A DNA stretch of 38,781 nt from Caecibacteroides pullorum (GCF_019239235.1 NZ_JAAZTS010000025.1:1-38781); one strand, 5' to 3'; positions 16,945 to 28,682 are shown, numbered from the stretch's first letter. Notes: generated by a model not told the origin, from the letters alone. A program made the numbers and translations.

Positions 16945-19122
16945 TCAATCGGGATTTTGCTGGCGGTAATCATGGACAAGAGCCAACAACTCTTCGCCGT
17001 ATTTCTCTACGCTCTTTTTGCCCAAATACGGAATGGTAAGCAGAAAGTCGAGAGTATCGGGAAGCAGATTGGCAATGCCCAGCAGGGCTTTTTGCTGGAG
17101 AACGGTATAGGCTGGCAATCCCAGTTCGGCAGCCTTCGACGCACGCCAGGCACGCAGAGCTTCAAAGAGCGCGGGATGAAGGATGTCTTGGGGAACCTCG
17201 GCTTTCTTCTCTTTCGAGGTTTTCTTTTTAGCCGCTTTGGGGGCTTCGGAGAGTTCGATGGTCAGGCGATTCTTCTGCTTCAAATAGTCGGCCACAACGA
17301 AATCGTGCTCTCCTGTCCAAATCAGAAGGCCGTCCTTCAGACGAAGTTCCATGAACAGTTCGGCAGAGGCTTCGTCGAGTCGTTTTTTCACGACCTTGTT
17401 GTCCGTAGTCACGGGATTTTCTTCGAGCAGGGACAGAAGGGCGGCCACAGGCTTGTGCAGATAGGACGAAGCGGCACGGAAGCGTTGTTGCAAGTAGGCA
17501 TCGTGAGTGTAGTCGGCACTGGTGGCAATGATACGGCTGCATTGGGCCACGAACTTATTCCCGACATCCACCAATTCCTTCATCGGTCCGTCGGCCTGGG
17601 CTTTGAGTGCACCGAGGAACTGGGGATAGAGACGATAGAGATATTCATCCACCAGACGGAGATAGGTATGGAAAAGACGGGACAGGCGGGCAAAACCGAA
17701 AAGTCCTGCCACCTGGTCCTCGAAATACGCCTGCTGGAGAGCAGCCATACAAGAAGCATCGGGAATCTGGGCAGGGATGTGGTCGACAAAGTCGGTGACG
17801 ATGCGGTCTGAGATGACGGCCGAAGCCTCGACGGGCGCACTCAACACCAATCCCTCCAGGCTGCGGCAACGACTGAGAGCCACATAGGCCTGACCGGGAG
17901 CAAAGGCTTGGCGAACATCAATAATGGCTTTGTCGAACGTCAAGCCCTGGCTTTTGTGAATCGTAATGGCCCAAGCCAACCGCAAAGGATACTGTTTGAA
18001 GGTACCCAGGGTCGTTTCCGTGATTTCTTTGGTTTCAGGGTCGAGAGAGTATTTGCAATTGGTCCACTCCTCGCGATCGAGGGCTATCTGCTGCCCGTCT
18101 TCGGTCTCCACTTCTACAGGACCGGTAACTGAAAGTGAAATGATACGCCCCAACATGCCGTTGTAGTAACGGTGCTGCCCCGAAATGTCGTTCTTGACAA
18201 ACATGACCTGCGCTCCCACCTTCAACACCAGTTCTTCCTCCGTGGGATACATGTAGACGGGAAAATCTCCCTCCATCTCGGCACAGAAAACATGAGGCTC
18301 TCCTGCCAACTGCTCCAAACGAGCAGTATTCAGATCATTGGCCTTCTGGTTGTGGGTAGTCAGATAAATGTAGCCACGGGGTTGTTCGGCAGCAAAGTTG
18401 GGCAGGCAACGGCGGTTCAAGCGATTGAGTACCGAGACATCCACCCGATTGTCACGGATACAGTTCAGCAAGTCGAGAAACTCGGCATTGCTCTGACGAT
18501 AAACTTTGGTCAACTCCACCGTCACATAACCGGCCTGTGCCAGCGCATGGCTGCCGAAGAAATAGAAATGGTCATAATAGGGAGAAAGCAACTGTTGGTC
18601 CTGCTCCTTGACAACAGGCGAAAGCTGTTGCAGATCGCCTATCATGAGCAGCTGGACACCGCCAAAAGGCTTATGACGGTCGCGGTAGCGGCGCAGGACG
18701 TCGTCCACGGAGTCGAGCAGGTCAGCGCGCACCATGCTGATTTCATCAATGACCAACAGATCGAGACTACGCAGGATGTTGACCTTCTCCTTACCGAAAC
18801 GATACTGATACTTGGCTTCTCCTCCGAAATGAGATTCGGGCACAAAAGGTGCGAACGGCAACTGAAAGAACGAATGGATGGTAACACCACCCGCATTCAT
18901 GGCTGCCACACCCGTAGGAGCTAATACCACCATCCGCTTGGTAGACCGCTCGCGAAGGCTGCGCAGGAAAGTAGTCTTCCCACTACCAGCCTTGCCGGTG
19001 AGGAAAACGTTCACGCCAGTGTATTCCACCAGCTGCCATGCCAACTCCAATTCGGGATTGGACTCCATAGGTAACTCCGCCGTCTGCGAGTTTCTTTCTG
19101 TATCCAGTTTGCCTGTTTCCAT
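16945..19122 (-). CDS. Pif1/RecD2-like superfamily 1 DNA helicase with C-terminal HRDC domain
   Basis: This protein of about 725 residues has helicase motif I GKAGSGKTT near 43-51, motif Ia LAPTGVAAMNAGG, and motif II LLVIDEISM near 128. Motif III GDLQQLSPV, motif IV VYRQ and the late AITIHKSQGLTFDKAIID and YVALSRCRSLEGL motifs follow. The C-terminal 80 residues (ALRAWRASKAAELGLPAYTVLQQKALLGIA) resemble an HRDC nucleic-acid-binding domain. It is an ATP-dependent 5'-3' helicase for replication or repair structures, common in Bacteroidetes. I place the start at METGKLD because a TATCTTTG -7 box (19147-19154) overlaps the ATG nine codons upstream, so a transcript from it would not contain that ATG. 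Confidence 0.9.
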   Translation of the reverse strand: METGKLDTERNSQTAELPMESNPELELAWQLVEYTGVNVFLTGKAGSGKTTFLRSLRERSTKRMVVLAPTGVAAMNAGGVTIHSFFQLPFAPFVPESHFGGEAKYQYRFGKEKVNILRSLDLLVIDEISMVRADLLDSVDDVLRRYRDRHKPFGGVQLLMIGDLQQLSPVVKEQDQQLLSPYYDHFYFFGSHALAQAGYVTVELTKVYRQSNAEFLDLLNCIRDNRVDVSVLNRLNRRCLPNFAAEQPRGYIYLTTHNQKANDLNTARLEQLAGEPHVFCAEMEGDFPVYMYPTEEELVLKVGAQVMFVKNDISGQHRYYNGMLGRIISLSVTGPVEVETEDGQQIALDREEWTNCKYSLDPETKEITETTLGTFKQYPLRLAWAITIHKSQGLTFDKAIIDVRQAFAPGQAYVALSRCRSLEGLVLSAPVEASAVISDRIVTDFVDHIPAQIPDASCMAALQQAYFEDQVAGLFGFARLSRLFHTYLRLVDEYLYRLYPQFLGALKAQADGPMKELVDVGNKFVAQCSRIIATSADYTHDAYLQQRFRAASSYLHKPVAALLSLLEENPVTTDNKVVKKRLDEASAELFMELRLKDGLLIWTGEHDFVVADYLKQKNRLTIELSEAPKAAKKKTSKEKKAEVPQDILHPALFEALRAWRASKAAELGLPAYTVLQQKALLGIANLLPDTLDFLLTIPYLGKKSVEKYGEELLALVHDYRQQNPD

Positions 19123-19146
19123 ACGTAGTTTGCTTTTAGTTGTCAG

Positions 19147-19154
19147 CAAAGATA
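19147..19154 (-). promoter_or_regulatory. -7 box for the helicase gene
   Basis: TATCTTTG on the minus strand matches TAnnTTTG. It lies just after the dsbD terminator and about 25 bp before the chosen ATG, and so decides between two possible starts. The -33 box is poor. Confidence 0.5.
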
Positions 19155-19159
19155 CGTAA

Positions 19160-19214
19160 AAATAATTCAGGCGCGGACGGGACAGATAAAAATCCGCGCC
19201 ATTCCGCGCCTGAA
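19160..19214 (-). terminator. GC-rich terminator after dsbD
   Basis: On the minus strand TCAGGCGCGGA (complement of 19203-19213) pairs perfectly with TCCGCGCCTGA (19167-19177), followed by ATTATTTTT. A second GGCGCGGA copy (complement of 19193-19200) inside the loop can pair with the same 3' arm, giving two alternative stems. Confidence 0.8.
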
Positions 19215-19233
19215 CAGAGCGATAAGACCGAGC

Positions 19234-21231
19234 TTATTTCTTCTTATAATTATCCAGTCCCGTCTGGAGGAAATCGACGTACTTGTCGATGTCTTCATCA
19301 TAAGAATAAGACTTGTTGAGCGGCTTGCCTTCGTTATCGATCAGGACATAGAACGGTTGGGCATTGGCGCCAAACTTGACGCGCTGCAAGTAACTCCACT
19401 TGTCGCCCACGGTGCGGAGGGTACGTTCCGTACCGTTCTCCATGACCTTAACAGGTTCGGGCAGGCGGGTCTTGTTGTCCACGTAGAGGGTGATGAGCAC
19501 GTAGTCGTTGTTGATGAGGTCGGCCACCTTCATATCGGTCCAGACAGCAAGCTCCATCTTGCGGCAATTGACACAGCCGTAGCCGGTAAAGTCGAGCATC
19601 ACAGGCTTGCCGTGTTCACGGGCATACTTCATGCCGGCATCGTAGTCGTCGAATTTAGCATGAACTTCGTTGTTATAGAGGTTGAAGTCCTGCGTCTGCA
19701 TGGGCGGTGCAAAGGCACTGACCGCCTTCAGCGGAGCACCCCACAGACCGGGCACCATGTAAACGGCGAAAGCCAACGAAGCCAGCGCCAGGAAGAAGCG
19801 GGGCACGCTGACCTTGGTGTCATCGTCGTCGTGAGGGAACTTGATCTTACCCAAAAGATAGAAGCCCAGCAAGGCGAAGAGCACGATCCACAGAGCCAGG
19901 AAGGTCTCACGGTCGAGAATACGCCAGCCGTATGCCAGGTCGGCCACGGAAAGGAATTTCAGCGCAAAAGCCAGTTCAAGGAAACCCAGCGTCACCTTGA
20001 TGACATTCATCCAACCGCCCGACTTAGGCATGGACTTCAGCCACGAGGGGAAGAGGGCAAAGAGCGTGAAAGGCAATGCCAAAGCAATGGCAAATCCCAA
20101 CATACCTACAGCCGGAGCAATCACATTGCCTGTAGTAGACACCTGTACCAACAGGAAACCGATGATGGGACCCGTGCAGGAGAAGGACACCAACGACAAC
20201 GTGAAGGCCATCAGGAATATGCTCAGTAAACCGGTCGTAGCCTCGGCCTTGCTATCAACAGCGTTGCTCCATTTGGAAGGCAACGTAATTTCGAAGGCGC
20301 CGAAGAAAGAGGCAGCAAACACCACCAGCATCAGACAGAAGAAGATGTTGAAGATGGCATTGGTAGAAAGGGCGTTCAGTGCATTGGCACCGAAGATAGC
20401 CGTGATGGCCAGTCCCAGCGTGACGTAGATGACTACGATGGAAGCACCGTAAGTCCAAGCGTCGCGGATGCCTTTCTTCTTGTCTTTGCTGCGCTTCAGG
20501 AAGAAGCTGACCGTCATCGGAATAATAGGCCACACGCAGGGCGTGAATAACGCAAGCAAACCTCCAACAAAACCAGTGATAAAAATGTAGAGCCACGACA
20601 TATCTTCCTGCGAAGTAGTCTCTCCCAAAGCGTTTAGTTCGTCAATGACGGGACTCCACAAATCGTTGTCGGAAACCACCACGGAAGTAGGACCGTCGGC
20701 ACTACCGATAACGGCGGGAGCAGCAGCCGTATCAACTTTCTCCGCCGGAGTCTCCGCCAGCACTGAAGCAGAAGTTCCCTCGGCCTTACCGGAGAAACTG
20801 AACTCTACCTGCGTCGGAGGCAGGCAGTTTTCGTCGTTACAGGCACCATACTCCAGATAGCCCGTCACTTGATAGTCACCGCCGGTGAGCTTCAACTTCT
20901 GGACAAACTGTGCCGTGTGTTCAAAGTAGCGCACATCCATCTCGAACAGTTTGTCGAACGAGGCTATTTCCTTGCCTACGGGACGGAGCTTTCCGTCCAG
21001 CTGGGCACCGGTCAGCTTGTCTGTGTTGAACGTAGCCGAAATGGGGCCGCCGTCGCCCAGGTCAGTAGAATAGACATGCCATCCTTGTTCGATGGAAGCG
21101 GTGAACACAATTTCCACCTCGGTGGCAGATACATTCTTCAACTCGGTCTTGAACTTCACCGGTTCCTGTATTTGGGCATACGCGGCGAAAGCCAGGAAAG
21201 AGACAATCAGTGAAAACAGTATTTTTTTCAT
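19234..21231 (-). CDS. dsbD: Thiol:disulfide interchange protein DsbD
   Basis: This 665-residue inner-membrane protein passes electrons from cytoplasmic thioredoxin to the periplasm. A signal peptide (1-19, AAYAQ) leads to an N-terminal periplasmic domain with the redox pair Cys131/Cys136 (ACNDENC). A multi-helix central domain (about 212-500) holds the conserved cysteines Cys232 in FTPCVWPIIP and Cys352 in SFSCTGP. The C-terminal thioredoxin-like domain has Cys553-Val-Asn-Cys556. All three redox pairs are present, so it should be functional. It begins 25 bp after the Dabb gene stop, suggesting co-transcription, and ends at a strong terminator. Confidence 0.94.
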   Translation of the reverse strand: MKKILFSLIVSFLAFAAYAQIQEPVKFKTELKNVSATEVEIVFTASIEQGWHVYSTDLGDGGPISATFNTDKLTGAQLDGKLRPVGKEIASFDKLFEMDVRYFEHTAQFVQKLKLTGGDYQVTGYLEYGACNDENCLPPTQVEFSFSGKAEGTSASVLAETPAEKVDTAAAPAVIGSADGPTSVVVSDNDLWSPVIDELNALGETTSQEDMSWLYIFITGFVGGLLALFTPCVWPIIPMTVSFFLKRSKDKKKGIRDAWTYGASIVVIYVTLGLAITAIFGANALNALSTNAIFNIFFCLMLVVFAASFFGAFEITLPSKWSNAVDSKAEATTGLLSIFLMAFTLSLVSFSCTGPIIGFLLVQVSTTGNVIAPAVGMLGFAIALALPFTLFALFPSWLKSMPKSGGWMNVIKVTLGFLELAFALKFLSVADLAYGWRILDRETFLALWIVLFALLGFYLLGKIKFPHDDDDTKVSVPRFFLALASLAFAVYMVPGLWGAPLKAVSAFAPPMQTQDFNLYNNEVHAKFDDYDAGMKYAREHGKPVMLDFTGYGCVNCRKMELAVWTDMKVADLINNDYVLITLYVDNKTRLPEPVKVMENGTERTLRTVGDKWSYLQRVKFGANAQPFYVLIDNEGKPLNKSYSYDEDIDKYVDFLQTGLDNYKKK

Positions 21232-21256
21232 CTACAAAACTTTTTTCGGGTTAAAA

Positions 21257-21556
21257 TCACAATTCATAGTCGACGCAGGCACGGCTTTCCTTCACCTCGG
21301 CCAGCAGCTTTCCAGCGGCTACATGATCGGGATGCACGGCATACTGTCTGACATCGTCCAGCGTGTCGAATTCGCTGTAGAGGGCGATGCTCCACGTCTC
21401 GGCAGGATTGATGTTCAGGCCCACTTCAATCTTGCGGATAAAGGGAATTTTGGCGGGAAGCGCTTCGATGGCATCCTTAAAAGCATGCATGGCAGCCAGC
21501 TTCGCGTCGGCCGATGCGTCGTCTTTCAACTTGAACAATACAATGTGTTTCACCAT
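21257..21556 (-). CDS. Dabb (stress-responsive alpha/beta barrel) domain protein
   Basis: This 99-residue protein is a single ferredoxin-like Dabb domain: MVKHIVLFKLKDDA, then a helix, VGLNINPAETWSIALYSEFDTLDDVRQYAVHPDHVAA and a final AVDYEL-like strand (ACVDYEL). Members form small dimeric barrels, and the function of most is unknown. It precedes dsbD by 25 bp on the same strand. A TATTTTTG -7-like box (complement of 21621-21628) lies upstream inside the 5' UTR predicted for the divergent udk gene, so the two transcripts may overlap at their 5' ends. Confidence 0.88.
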   Translation of the reverse strand: MVKHIVLFKLKDDASADAKLAAMHAFKDAIEALPAKIPFIRKIEVGLNINPAETWSIALYSEFDTLDDVRQYAVHPDHVAAGKLLAEVKESRACVDYEL

Positions 21557-21559
21557 AAC

Positions 21560-21590
21560 TTTGTTATTTTAATGATTTATACTATATTTG
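21560..21590 (+). promoter_or_regulatory. Promoter of udk-mltF
   Basis: TTTG (21560-21563), a 19-bp spacer and TATATTTG (21583-21590) match the Bacteroides consensus in full. The predicted start near 21597 lies downstream of an in-frame ATG at 21588 and thus supports the ATG at 21660 as the udk start. Confidence 0.78.
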
Positions 21591-21659
21591 CTGACAAAAG
21601 TGCAGTCCTTAAAACGGATGCAAAAATACTTGTTTTGTTTCAGAAATACATTTAAACGG

Positions 21660-22277
21660 ATGTTAATAATCGGAATAGCCGGCGGAACGGGCTCGGGAAA
21701 GACCACCGTCGTAAAGAAAATCATCGAAAGCCTGCCTGCAGGCGAAGTTGTCTTGTTACCCCAGGATTCGTATTACAAAGACAGTAGCCACGTGCCTGTA
21801 GAAGAAAGACAGTACATCAATTTCGACCATCCCGACGCTTTCGAGTGGAGCCTTCTGTCCAAACACGTGGCCATGCTGCGCGAGGGCAAGAGCATCGAAC
21901 AACCCACCTACTCGTACCTGACTTGCTCGCGCCTGCCGGAAACCATCCACATTGAGCCGCGTAACGTCATCATCATCGAAGGCATCCTGGCCCTGTGCGA
22001 CAAGAAACTGCGCAACATGATGGACCTGAAAGTCTTTGTCGATGCCGACCCGGACGAACGCCTCATCCGTGTCATCCAGCGCGACGTGGTGGAACGTGGA
22101 CGTACCGCCGAAGCCGTCATGGAACGCTACACACGCGTTCTGAAGCCCATGCACCAGCAATTCATCGAACCCTGCAAGCGATATGCCGACCTTATCGTAC
22201 CTGAAGGCGGAAACAACCAGGTGGCCATCGACATCCTGACGATGTACATCAAACGACACATTCATGACAATGACTAA
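21660..22277 (+). CDS. udk: Uridine kinase
   Basis: This 205-residue kinase phosphorylates uridine and cytidine to UMP and CMP in the pyrimidine salvage pathway. It starts MLIIGIAGGTGSGKTT with the P-loop at residues 8-16. LLPQDSYYKD, NFDHPDAFEW (nucleoside-binding Asp), IIIEGILAL and the lid region RLIRVIQRDVVERGRT follow. The length is the family norm. I chose the ATG that begins the P-loop strand, since an upstream in-frame ATG at 21588 precedes the predicted transcription start. mltF begins 16 bp after its stop, so the two are one transcription unit ending at the terminator 23699-23745. Confidence 0.95.
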   Translation: MLIIGIAGGTGSGKTTVVKKIIESLPAGEVVLLPQDSYYKDSSHVPVEERQYINFDHPDAFEWSLLSKHVAMLREGKSIEQPTYSYLTCSRLPETIHIEPRNVIIIEGILALCDKKLRNMMDLKVFVDADPDERLIRVIQRDVVERGRTAEAVMERYTRVLKPMHQQFIEPCKRYADLIVPEGGNNQVAIDILTMYIKRHIHDND

Positions 22278-22293
22278 CCAGAAACAAAGATAA

Positions 22294-23688
22294 ATGAGAA
22301 ATCGTAAGCTGACAAGCATCATCGGAACGGTCCTGCTGTGTCTGCTGGCCATCGGAGGCTGTCGTGGCAATCGTGCGGGCAGTGAGGAAGAACGCGTGCA
22401 CGACCTGCAACAAATCAAGGACAGCGGCGAACTGGTGGTGCTCACCCTCTACAGCTCCACGTCCTACTTCATCTACCGCGGACAGGACATGGGATTCCAG
22501 TACGAACTGAGCGAACAGTTCGCCAAGAGCCTCGGCCTGAAGCTCAAGGTGAAAGTGGCCCGGAACGTCCGCGACCTCATCCGCAAGCTGCAAGCCGGCG
22601 AAGGCGACCTGATAGCCTACACCCTGCCCATCACCAAGGAATGGAAAGACAGCCTGCTCTATTGCGGCGAAGAAGTCATCACCCACCAAGTCATTGTGCA
22701 ACGGGGCGGCGGACGGGAAAAGCCATTGAAGGACGTCACCGAGCTCGTCGGCAAAGACGTCTACGTGAAACCTGGAAAGTACCACGAACGGCTGGTCAAC
22801 CTGAACAAGGAACTGGGCGGAGGCATTCGCATCCACCTCGTCAGGGGCGACAGCCTGAGCGCTGAAGACCTCATCGCACAGGTGGCACAGGGAAAAATCC
22901 CCTACACGGTAACGGACAACGACATCGCCCGCCTGAACCGCACCTACTACCCCAACCTGAACATCAATCTGGCCATCAGCTTCGACCAGCGCTCCTCCTG
23001 GGCCGTCCGCCGCGACTGCCCGCAACTGGCACGAGCCGCCAGCGAATGGCATCGCGCCAACATGACCTCGCCCGACTACAAGGCCAGTACGAAACGATAC
23101 TTCGAAATCAGCAAATCGACACCCCACACGCCTATCCTCTCGCTGCGCGAAGGACGAATTTCCCACTACGACGAACTTTTCAAGAAATATGCCAAGGAGA
23201 TAGACTGGGACTGGCGCCTGCTGGCCTCGCTGGCCTACACGGAATCCAATTTCGACACCGCCGCCGTCTCCTGGGCCGGCGCCCGCGGCCTGATGCAGCT
23301 CATGCCCTCTACGGCCCATGCTATGGGAGTTCCGATAGGCAAGGAACAGAATGCCGAGGAGAGCGTGAAAGCCGCCGTGAAATATATCGGCCTGACGGCG
23401 CAAAGCTTCAAGGACCTGCCGGCAGAAGAGCGCGTGAACTTCGTCCTGGCTTCCTACAATTCGGGCATCGGCCACGTGCAGGATGCCATGGCGCTGGCCG
23501 AAAAGTACGGGAAGGACAAGAACGTCTGGCGCGACAACGTGGAAAAATACATCCTGCTGAAGGCCAACGAAGAATACTTCACCGACCCTGTCTGCAAATT
23601 TGGCTACTTCCGCGGGGCGGAGACCTACAATTTCGTGCGGGAGATTACCGAACGGTTCGAACAGTATAAGAAGAAGATTCGACAATAA
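22294..23688 (+). CDS. mltF: Membrane-bound lytic murein transglycosylase F-like lipoprotein
   Basis: This 464-residue lipoprotein has a signal ending LLAIGGC (lipidated Cys23), a periplasmic substrate-binding-protein (SBP_bac_3-like) domain at about 40-275, and a C-terminal SLT transglycosylase domain at about 285-430. The SLT domain shows the catalytic Glu317 in YTESNFD, then SWAGARGLMQLMP and the VLASYNSGIGHV motif. It cleaves the glycan strand of peptidoglycan to form anhydro-muropeptides, and the SBP-like domain probably modulates activity through peptide binding. It follows udk by 16 bp. A large antisense open frame overlaps it but is a by-product of high GC. Confidence 0.93.
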   Translation: MRNRKLTSIIGTVLLCLLAIGGCRGNRAGSEEERVHDLQQIKDSGELVVLTLYSSTSYFIYRGQDMGFQYELSEQFAKSLGLKLKVKVARNVRDLIRKLQAGEGDLIAYTLPITKEWKDSLLYCGEEVITHQVIVQRGGGREKPLKDVTELVGKDVYVKPGKYHERLVNLNKELGGGIRIHLVRGDSLSAEDLIAQVAQGKIPYTVTDNDIARLNRTYYPNLNINLAISFDQRSSWAVRRDCPQLARAASEWHRANMTSPDYKASTKRYFEISKSTPHTPILSLREGRISHYDELFKKYAKEIDWDWRLLASLAYTESNFDTAAVSWAGARGLMQLMPSTAHAMGVPIGKEQNAEESVKAAVKYIGLTAQSFKDLPAEERVNFVLASYNSGIGHVQDAMALAEKYGKDKNVWRDNVEKYILLKANEEYFTDPVCKFGYFRGAETYNFVREITERFEQYKKKIRQ

Positions 23689-23698
23689 CCTTCTGCCC

Positions 23699-23745
23699 GT
23701 CTACGCCCCTCCGCACCACTGCTGAGGGGCGCAGACGCTTTTCTT
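23699..23745 (+). terminator. Terminator after mltF
   Basis: GTCTACGCCCCTC (23699-23711) pairs with GAGGGGCGCAGAC (23724-23736) with one mismatch. GCTTTTCTT follows, immediately after the mltF stop. Confidence 0.82.
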
Positions 23746-23864
23746 CCCCCTTTCTTTCCTCTTTTTTCCCTGTAATGAAATCTGTCTCTGAGCTTTCATA
23801 AGCCTATTTTGAAGCCATAATGCGTATTATAGGACTAAATATATTAATATTTTGATGTGAAAAG

Positions 23865-23928
23865 GCGCTTTACAGCACCGAAATATGAATATTTCAGCAT
23901 TGTAAAGCGCTTTATAGACTCAAAATAT
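23865..23928. repeat. Array of three 22-bp units, middle one inverted
   Basis: Two direct copies begin GCGCTTTACAG (23865) and GCGCTTTATAG (23907). Between them is an inverted copy ending TTGTAAAGCGC (to about 23910). Units 1 and 3 agree at 17 of 22 positions, and unit 1 agrees with the complement of unit 2 at about 18. The first two form a long stem-loop with inner GAAATAT/ATATTTC arms. The array lies between the convergent mltF and metH genes; the rest of 23746-23985 shows nothing else. Confidence 0.75.
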
Positions 23929-23985
23929 CAATTCAGAGATATGCAGAAAGCGGGAAATTCGACCAAAATGGAGGCGGAGGGAAAA

Positions 23986-26739
<2,754 letters not shown>

Positions 26740-26749
26740 AAAATCGGTT

Positions 26750-27202
26750 TTATCGTTTGAACATACGTTCCATGTCGCGCTTGTCGGCTTTCTCCTTCAG
26801 CGCTTCGCGTTTGTCGTATTGCTTCTTGCCTTTGGCCAGCGCCACGACGAGCTTGGCCAATCCCTTCTCGTTGATGAAGAGGCGAACGGGCACGATGGTG
26901 AAGCCGGGATCCTTGGACGTACGCTCCAGTTTCTCCAGCTCCTTGCGGGTGAGCAGCAGCTTGCGCTCGCGACGGGCGTTGTGGTTGTTGTACGAACCAT
27001 AGAAATATTCGGCCACGTGCATGTTCTTCACCCACAGCTCGCCATTCGCAAAGTAGCAGAACGTATCCACCAGGCTGGCCTTGCCCAAGCGGATGGACTT
27101 GATTTCCGTACCTGTCAGCACGATGCCCGCCGTATAGGTGTCTATCAGCTCGTAGTCGAACGTCGCACGTTTATTCTTAATGTTTACAGGAGCCTGTTTC
27201 AT
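26750..27202 (-). CDS. smpB: SsrA-binding protein, trans-translation
   Basis: This 150-residue RNA-binding protein loads tmRNA onto stalled ribosomes. Family features are [42 protein letters not shown] and [16 protein letters not shown], followed by the basic C-terminal tail [25 protein letters not shown] that enters the decoding path. Its length is normal. It lies between the Yip1-type gene (30 bp upstream) and metH (10 bp downstream) on the same strand, so metH is probably expressed from a transcript shared with smpB. Confidence 0.97.
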   Translation of the reverse strand: MKQAPVNIKNKRATFDYELIDTYTAGIVLTGTEIKSIRLGKASLVDTFCYFANGELWVKNMHVAEYFYGSYNNHNARRERKLLLTRKELEKLERTSKDPGFTIVPVRLFINEKGLAKLVVALAKGKKQYDKREALKEKADKRDMERMFKR

Positions 27203-27232
27203 TTTTCAGCAATGGATATTGGTAATGATAAA

Positions 27233-27808
27233 TCAGTTCAACATGATGGTCAGCCGGTTAAAGATCCATTCGATCAGCATCGGACAGACGATGAGCAGCA
27301 CGGAAGCCGTCAGGGTGAAACGCAGGCGGTTGGCATCCGACACCTGAAGCAGTCGCGCACTACCCTCCCACGCCACGTAGACCGTGTAGAACTGCAACAG
27401 CATGGCAATGATCTGAAAATCGGGCAAGATACCCAGCACCATCCGAAGCAGGAAGACCACCACCATCGCATAGCCCGAGAACTGCTGAACCAGCGACAGA
27501 TTATCGCCCATCCCGCAGAAACGAACGGCCGCCTGATTGATAAGATAGGCCGCCAAAAAATAGCCGCCAAACAGGGCTACCGCCACCGCGCAGCACTTCG
27601 TCATGGCATATTGGAAACTCTGCGGCCCACTCCACCCCAACACTATCAGCGAACCGATGAAGACGGACAACCCGCATAAACCAATCATAGGATAGACAAA
27701 AGCCGTGAAGACTTTTCGCCTATCCTCTTCCAAACGAATTTCCTCCCAAGCTTGCGCAGGGGAGGAAATCAGTCTCAGGGTTATATTGAGAAGTTCTTTA
27801 TAATTCAA
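27233..27808 (-). CDS. Yip1-family multi-pass membrane protein
   Basis: This 191-residue integral membrane protein has about five hydrophobic helices (near 35-58, 70-92, 110-128, 130-150 and 165-185). A short N-terminal cytoplasmic stretch with SSPAQAWEEI, typical of bacterial Yip1-domain proteins, precedes them. The role of bacterial members is not established. It lies 3 bp after the NigD-like gene stop and 30 bp before smpB, so it appears to be part of a minus-strand unit from 28648 through metH. Confidence 0.78.
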   Translation of the reverse strand: MNYKELLNITLRLISSPAQAWEEIRLEEDRRKVFTAFVYPMIGLCGLSVFIGSLIVLGWSGPQSFQYAMTKCCAVAVALFGGYFLAAYLINQAAVRFCGMGDNLSLVQQFSGYAMVVVFLLRMVLGILPDFQIIAMLLQFYTVYVAWEGSARLLQVSDANRLRFTLTASVLLIVCPMLIEWIFNRLTIMLN

Positions 27809-27811
27809 TGC

Positions 27812-28648
27812 TTAGTCATTATTATTATCGATTGTATAATCTGTACGATTGGTAGGCATTGTACCCGTAGAGCTAGGATCTTCGTACAAAGACAACTTTA
27901 TTGTAGTCGGTTTCGCGCCAGTAACACGCTCGAAATCAGCCAATGCATTCTGTATGTAGAAGCAATACCAGCTCTGGATATAAGCAGTCTTTCCGTCATC
28001 GTCACCCTTGTCGTGGCACAGATAGAATCTCAGCTCGTTCGAATCAGCAGTAATTTCATCAAGAGCGTACACCAAACGGATATGATGTTTCTTGAATTCA
28101 TCTTCACCATTTGTCAAGAGCCACTGCAGATACATGTAAAGCATCGGTTCGTTTTCATAGAAATCGAACTTCACGGTATTGCTTGAAGATCCGATCATAT
28201 CAGAAATGGCAATAGGAGCTGTCTCATATTTGTTTGTTTCAAGCTCTTCTGCACTTTCCACTCTTTCAGCATATTCTGTCGGAGCTTCTTGGATACCGAC
28301 CAGTTCTATCTGAAAAGTCTGAGGTTCCGTTGCATTATAATCGGGCGGAGTTATCTGGTTGCCATTTTCGTCTACAGAAAATTTATAATAAATAAAGGCC
28401 ATTTTGACGTCAGTGAAGCTGAATCCATTGGCTTCGAGCTTAGCCACAGAAGTTGCGCTGGCCTGGTAAGTATTACCGCCGGCATCCTGCAACGTAGCTC
28501 CACCATACAAACCGCCGGCAGACACTACCTTAGCCAAAAAATAGCCATCATACAAAGACTCCCCTCCGTCTGAATTCAAACATGAAGTCATCATTACGCC
28601 CATCACCAGCGTCAGGGCAGCTACCATCAAAGTTTTAATCTGTTTCAT
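27812..28648 (-). CDS. NigD-like lipoprotein
   Basis: This 278-residue lipoprotein is counted from MKQIKTLMVAAL, an internal ATG that gives a compact signal ending MMTSC (lipidated Cys23); an ATG 13 codons earlier overlaps the -7 box. The mature part is beta-rich with no catalytic motif: SLYDGYFLAKVVSAGG, then YYKFSVDENGNQITPP and FQIELVGIQE, and an acidic end. Length, lipidation and layout match Bacteroidales NigD-like proteins, whose function is unknown. I hold the family name only moderately. The gene stop is 3 bp before the next gene, suggesting an operon. Confidence 0.62.
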   Translation of the reverse strand: MKQIKTLMVAALTLVMGVMMTSCLNSDGGESLYDGYFLAKVVSAGGLYGGATLQDAGGNTYQASATSVAKLEANGFSFTDVKMAFIYYKFSVDENGNQITPPDYNATEPQTFQIELVGIQEAPTEYAERVESAEELETNKYETAPIAISDMIGSSSNTVKFDFYENEPMLYMYLQWLLTNGEDEFKKHHIRLVYALDEITADSNELRFYLCHDKGDDDGKTAYIQSWYCFYIQNALADFERVTGAKPTTIKLSLYEDPSSTGTMPTNRTDYTIDNNND

Positions 28649-28674
28649 TTTCAAATTATTGGTATTAAGTTTTG

Positions 28675-28682
28675 CAAAATTA
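28675..28682 (-). promoter_or_regulatory. -7 box of the NigD-like gene unit
   Basis: TAATTTTG on the minus strand matches TAnnTTTG and lies about 27 bp before the chosen ATG, overlapping an alternative upstream start. No good TTTG is found at 19-21 bp. Confidence 0.5.

Noticed and set aside
23930..23985. Frameshift explaining the short MetH.
   Set aside because: No frame downstream of the stop resembles the AdoMet-binding domain; the sequence is a short AT-rich gap followed by a repeat array.
26740..27232. Cobalamin or SAM riboswitch for metH.
   Set aside because: metH follows smpB by 10 bp, and neither the smpB upstream gap (27203-27232) nor other nearby gaps are long enough or show B12-box or SAM-box sequence.
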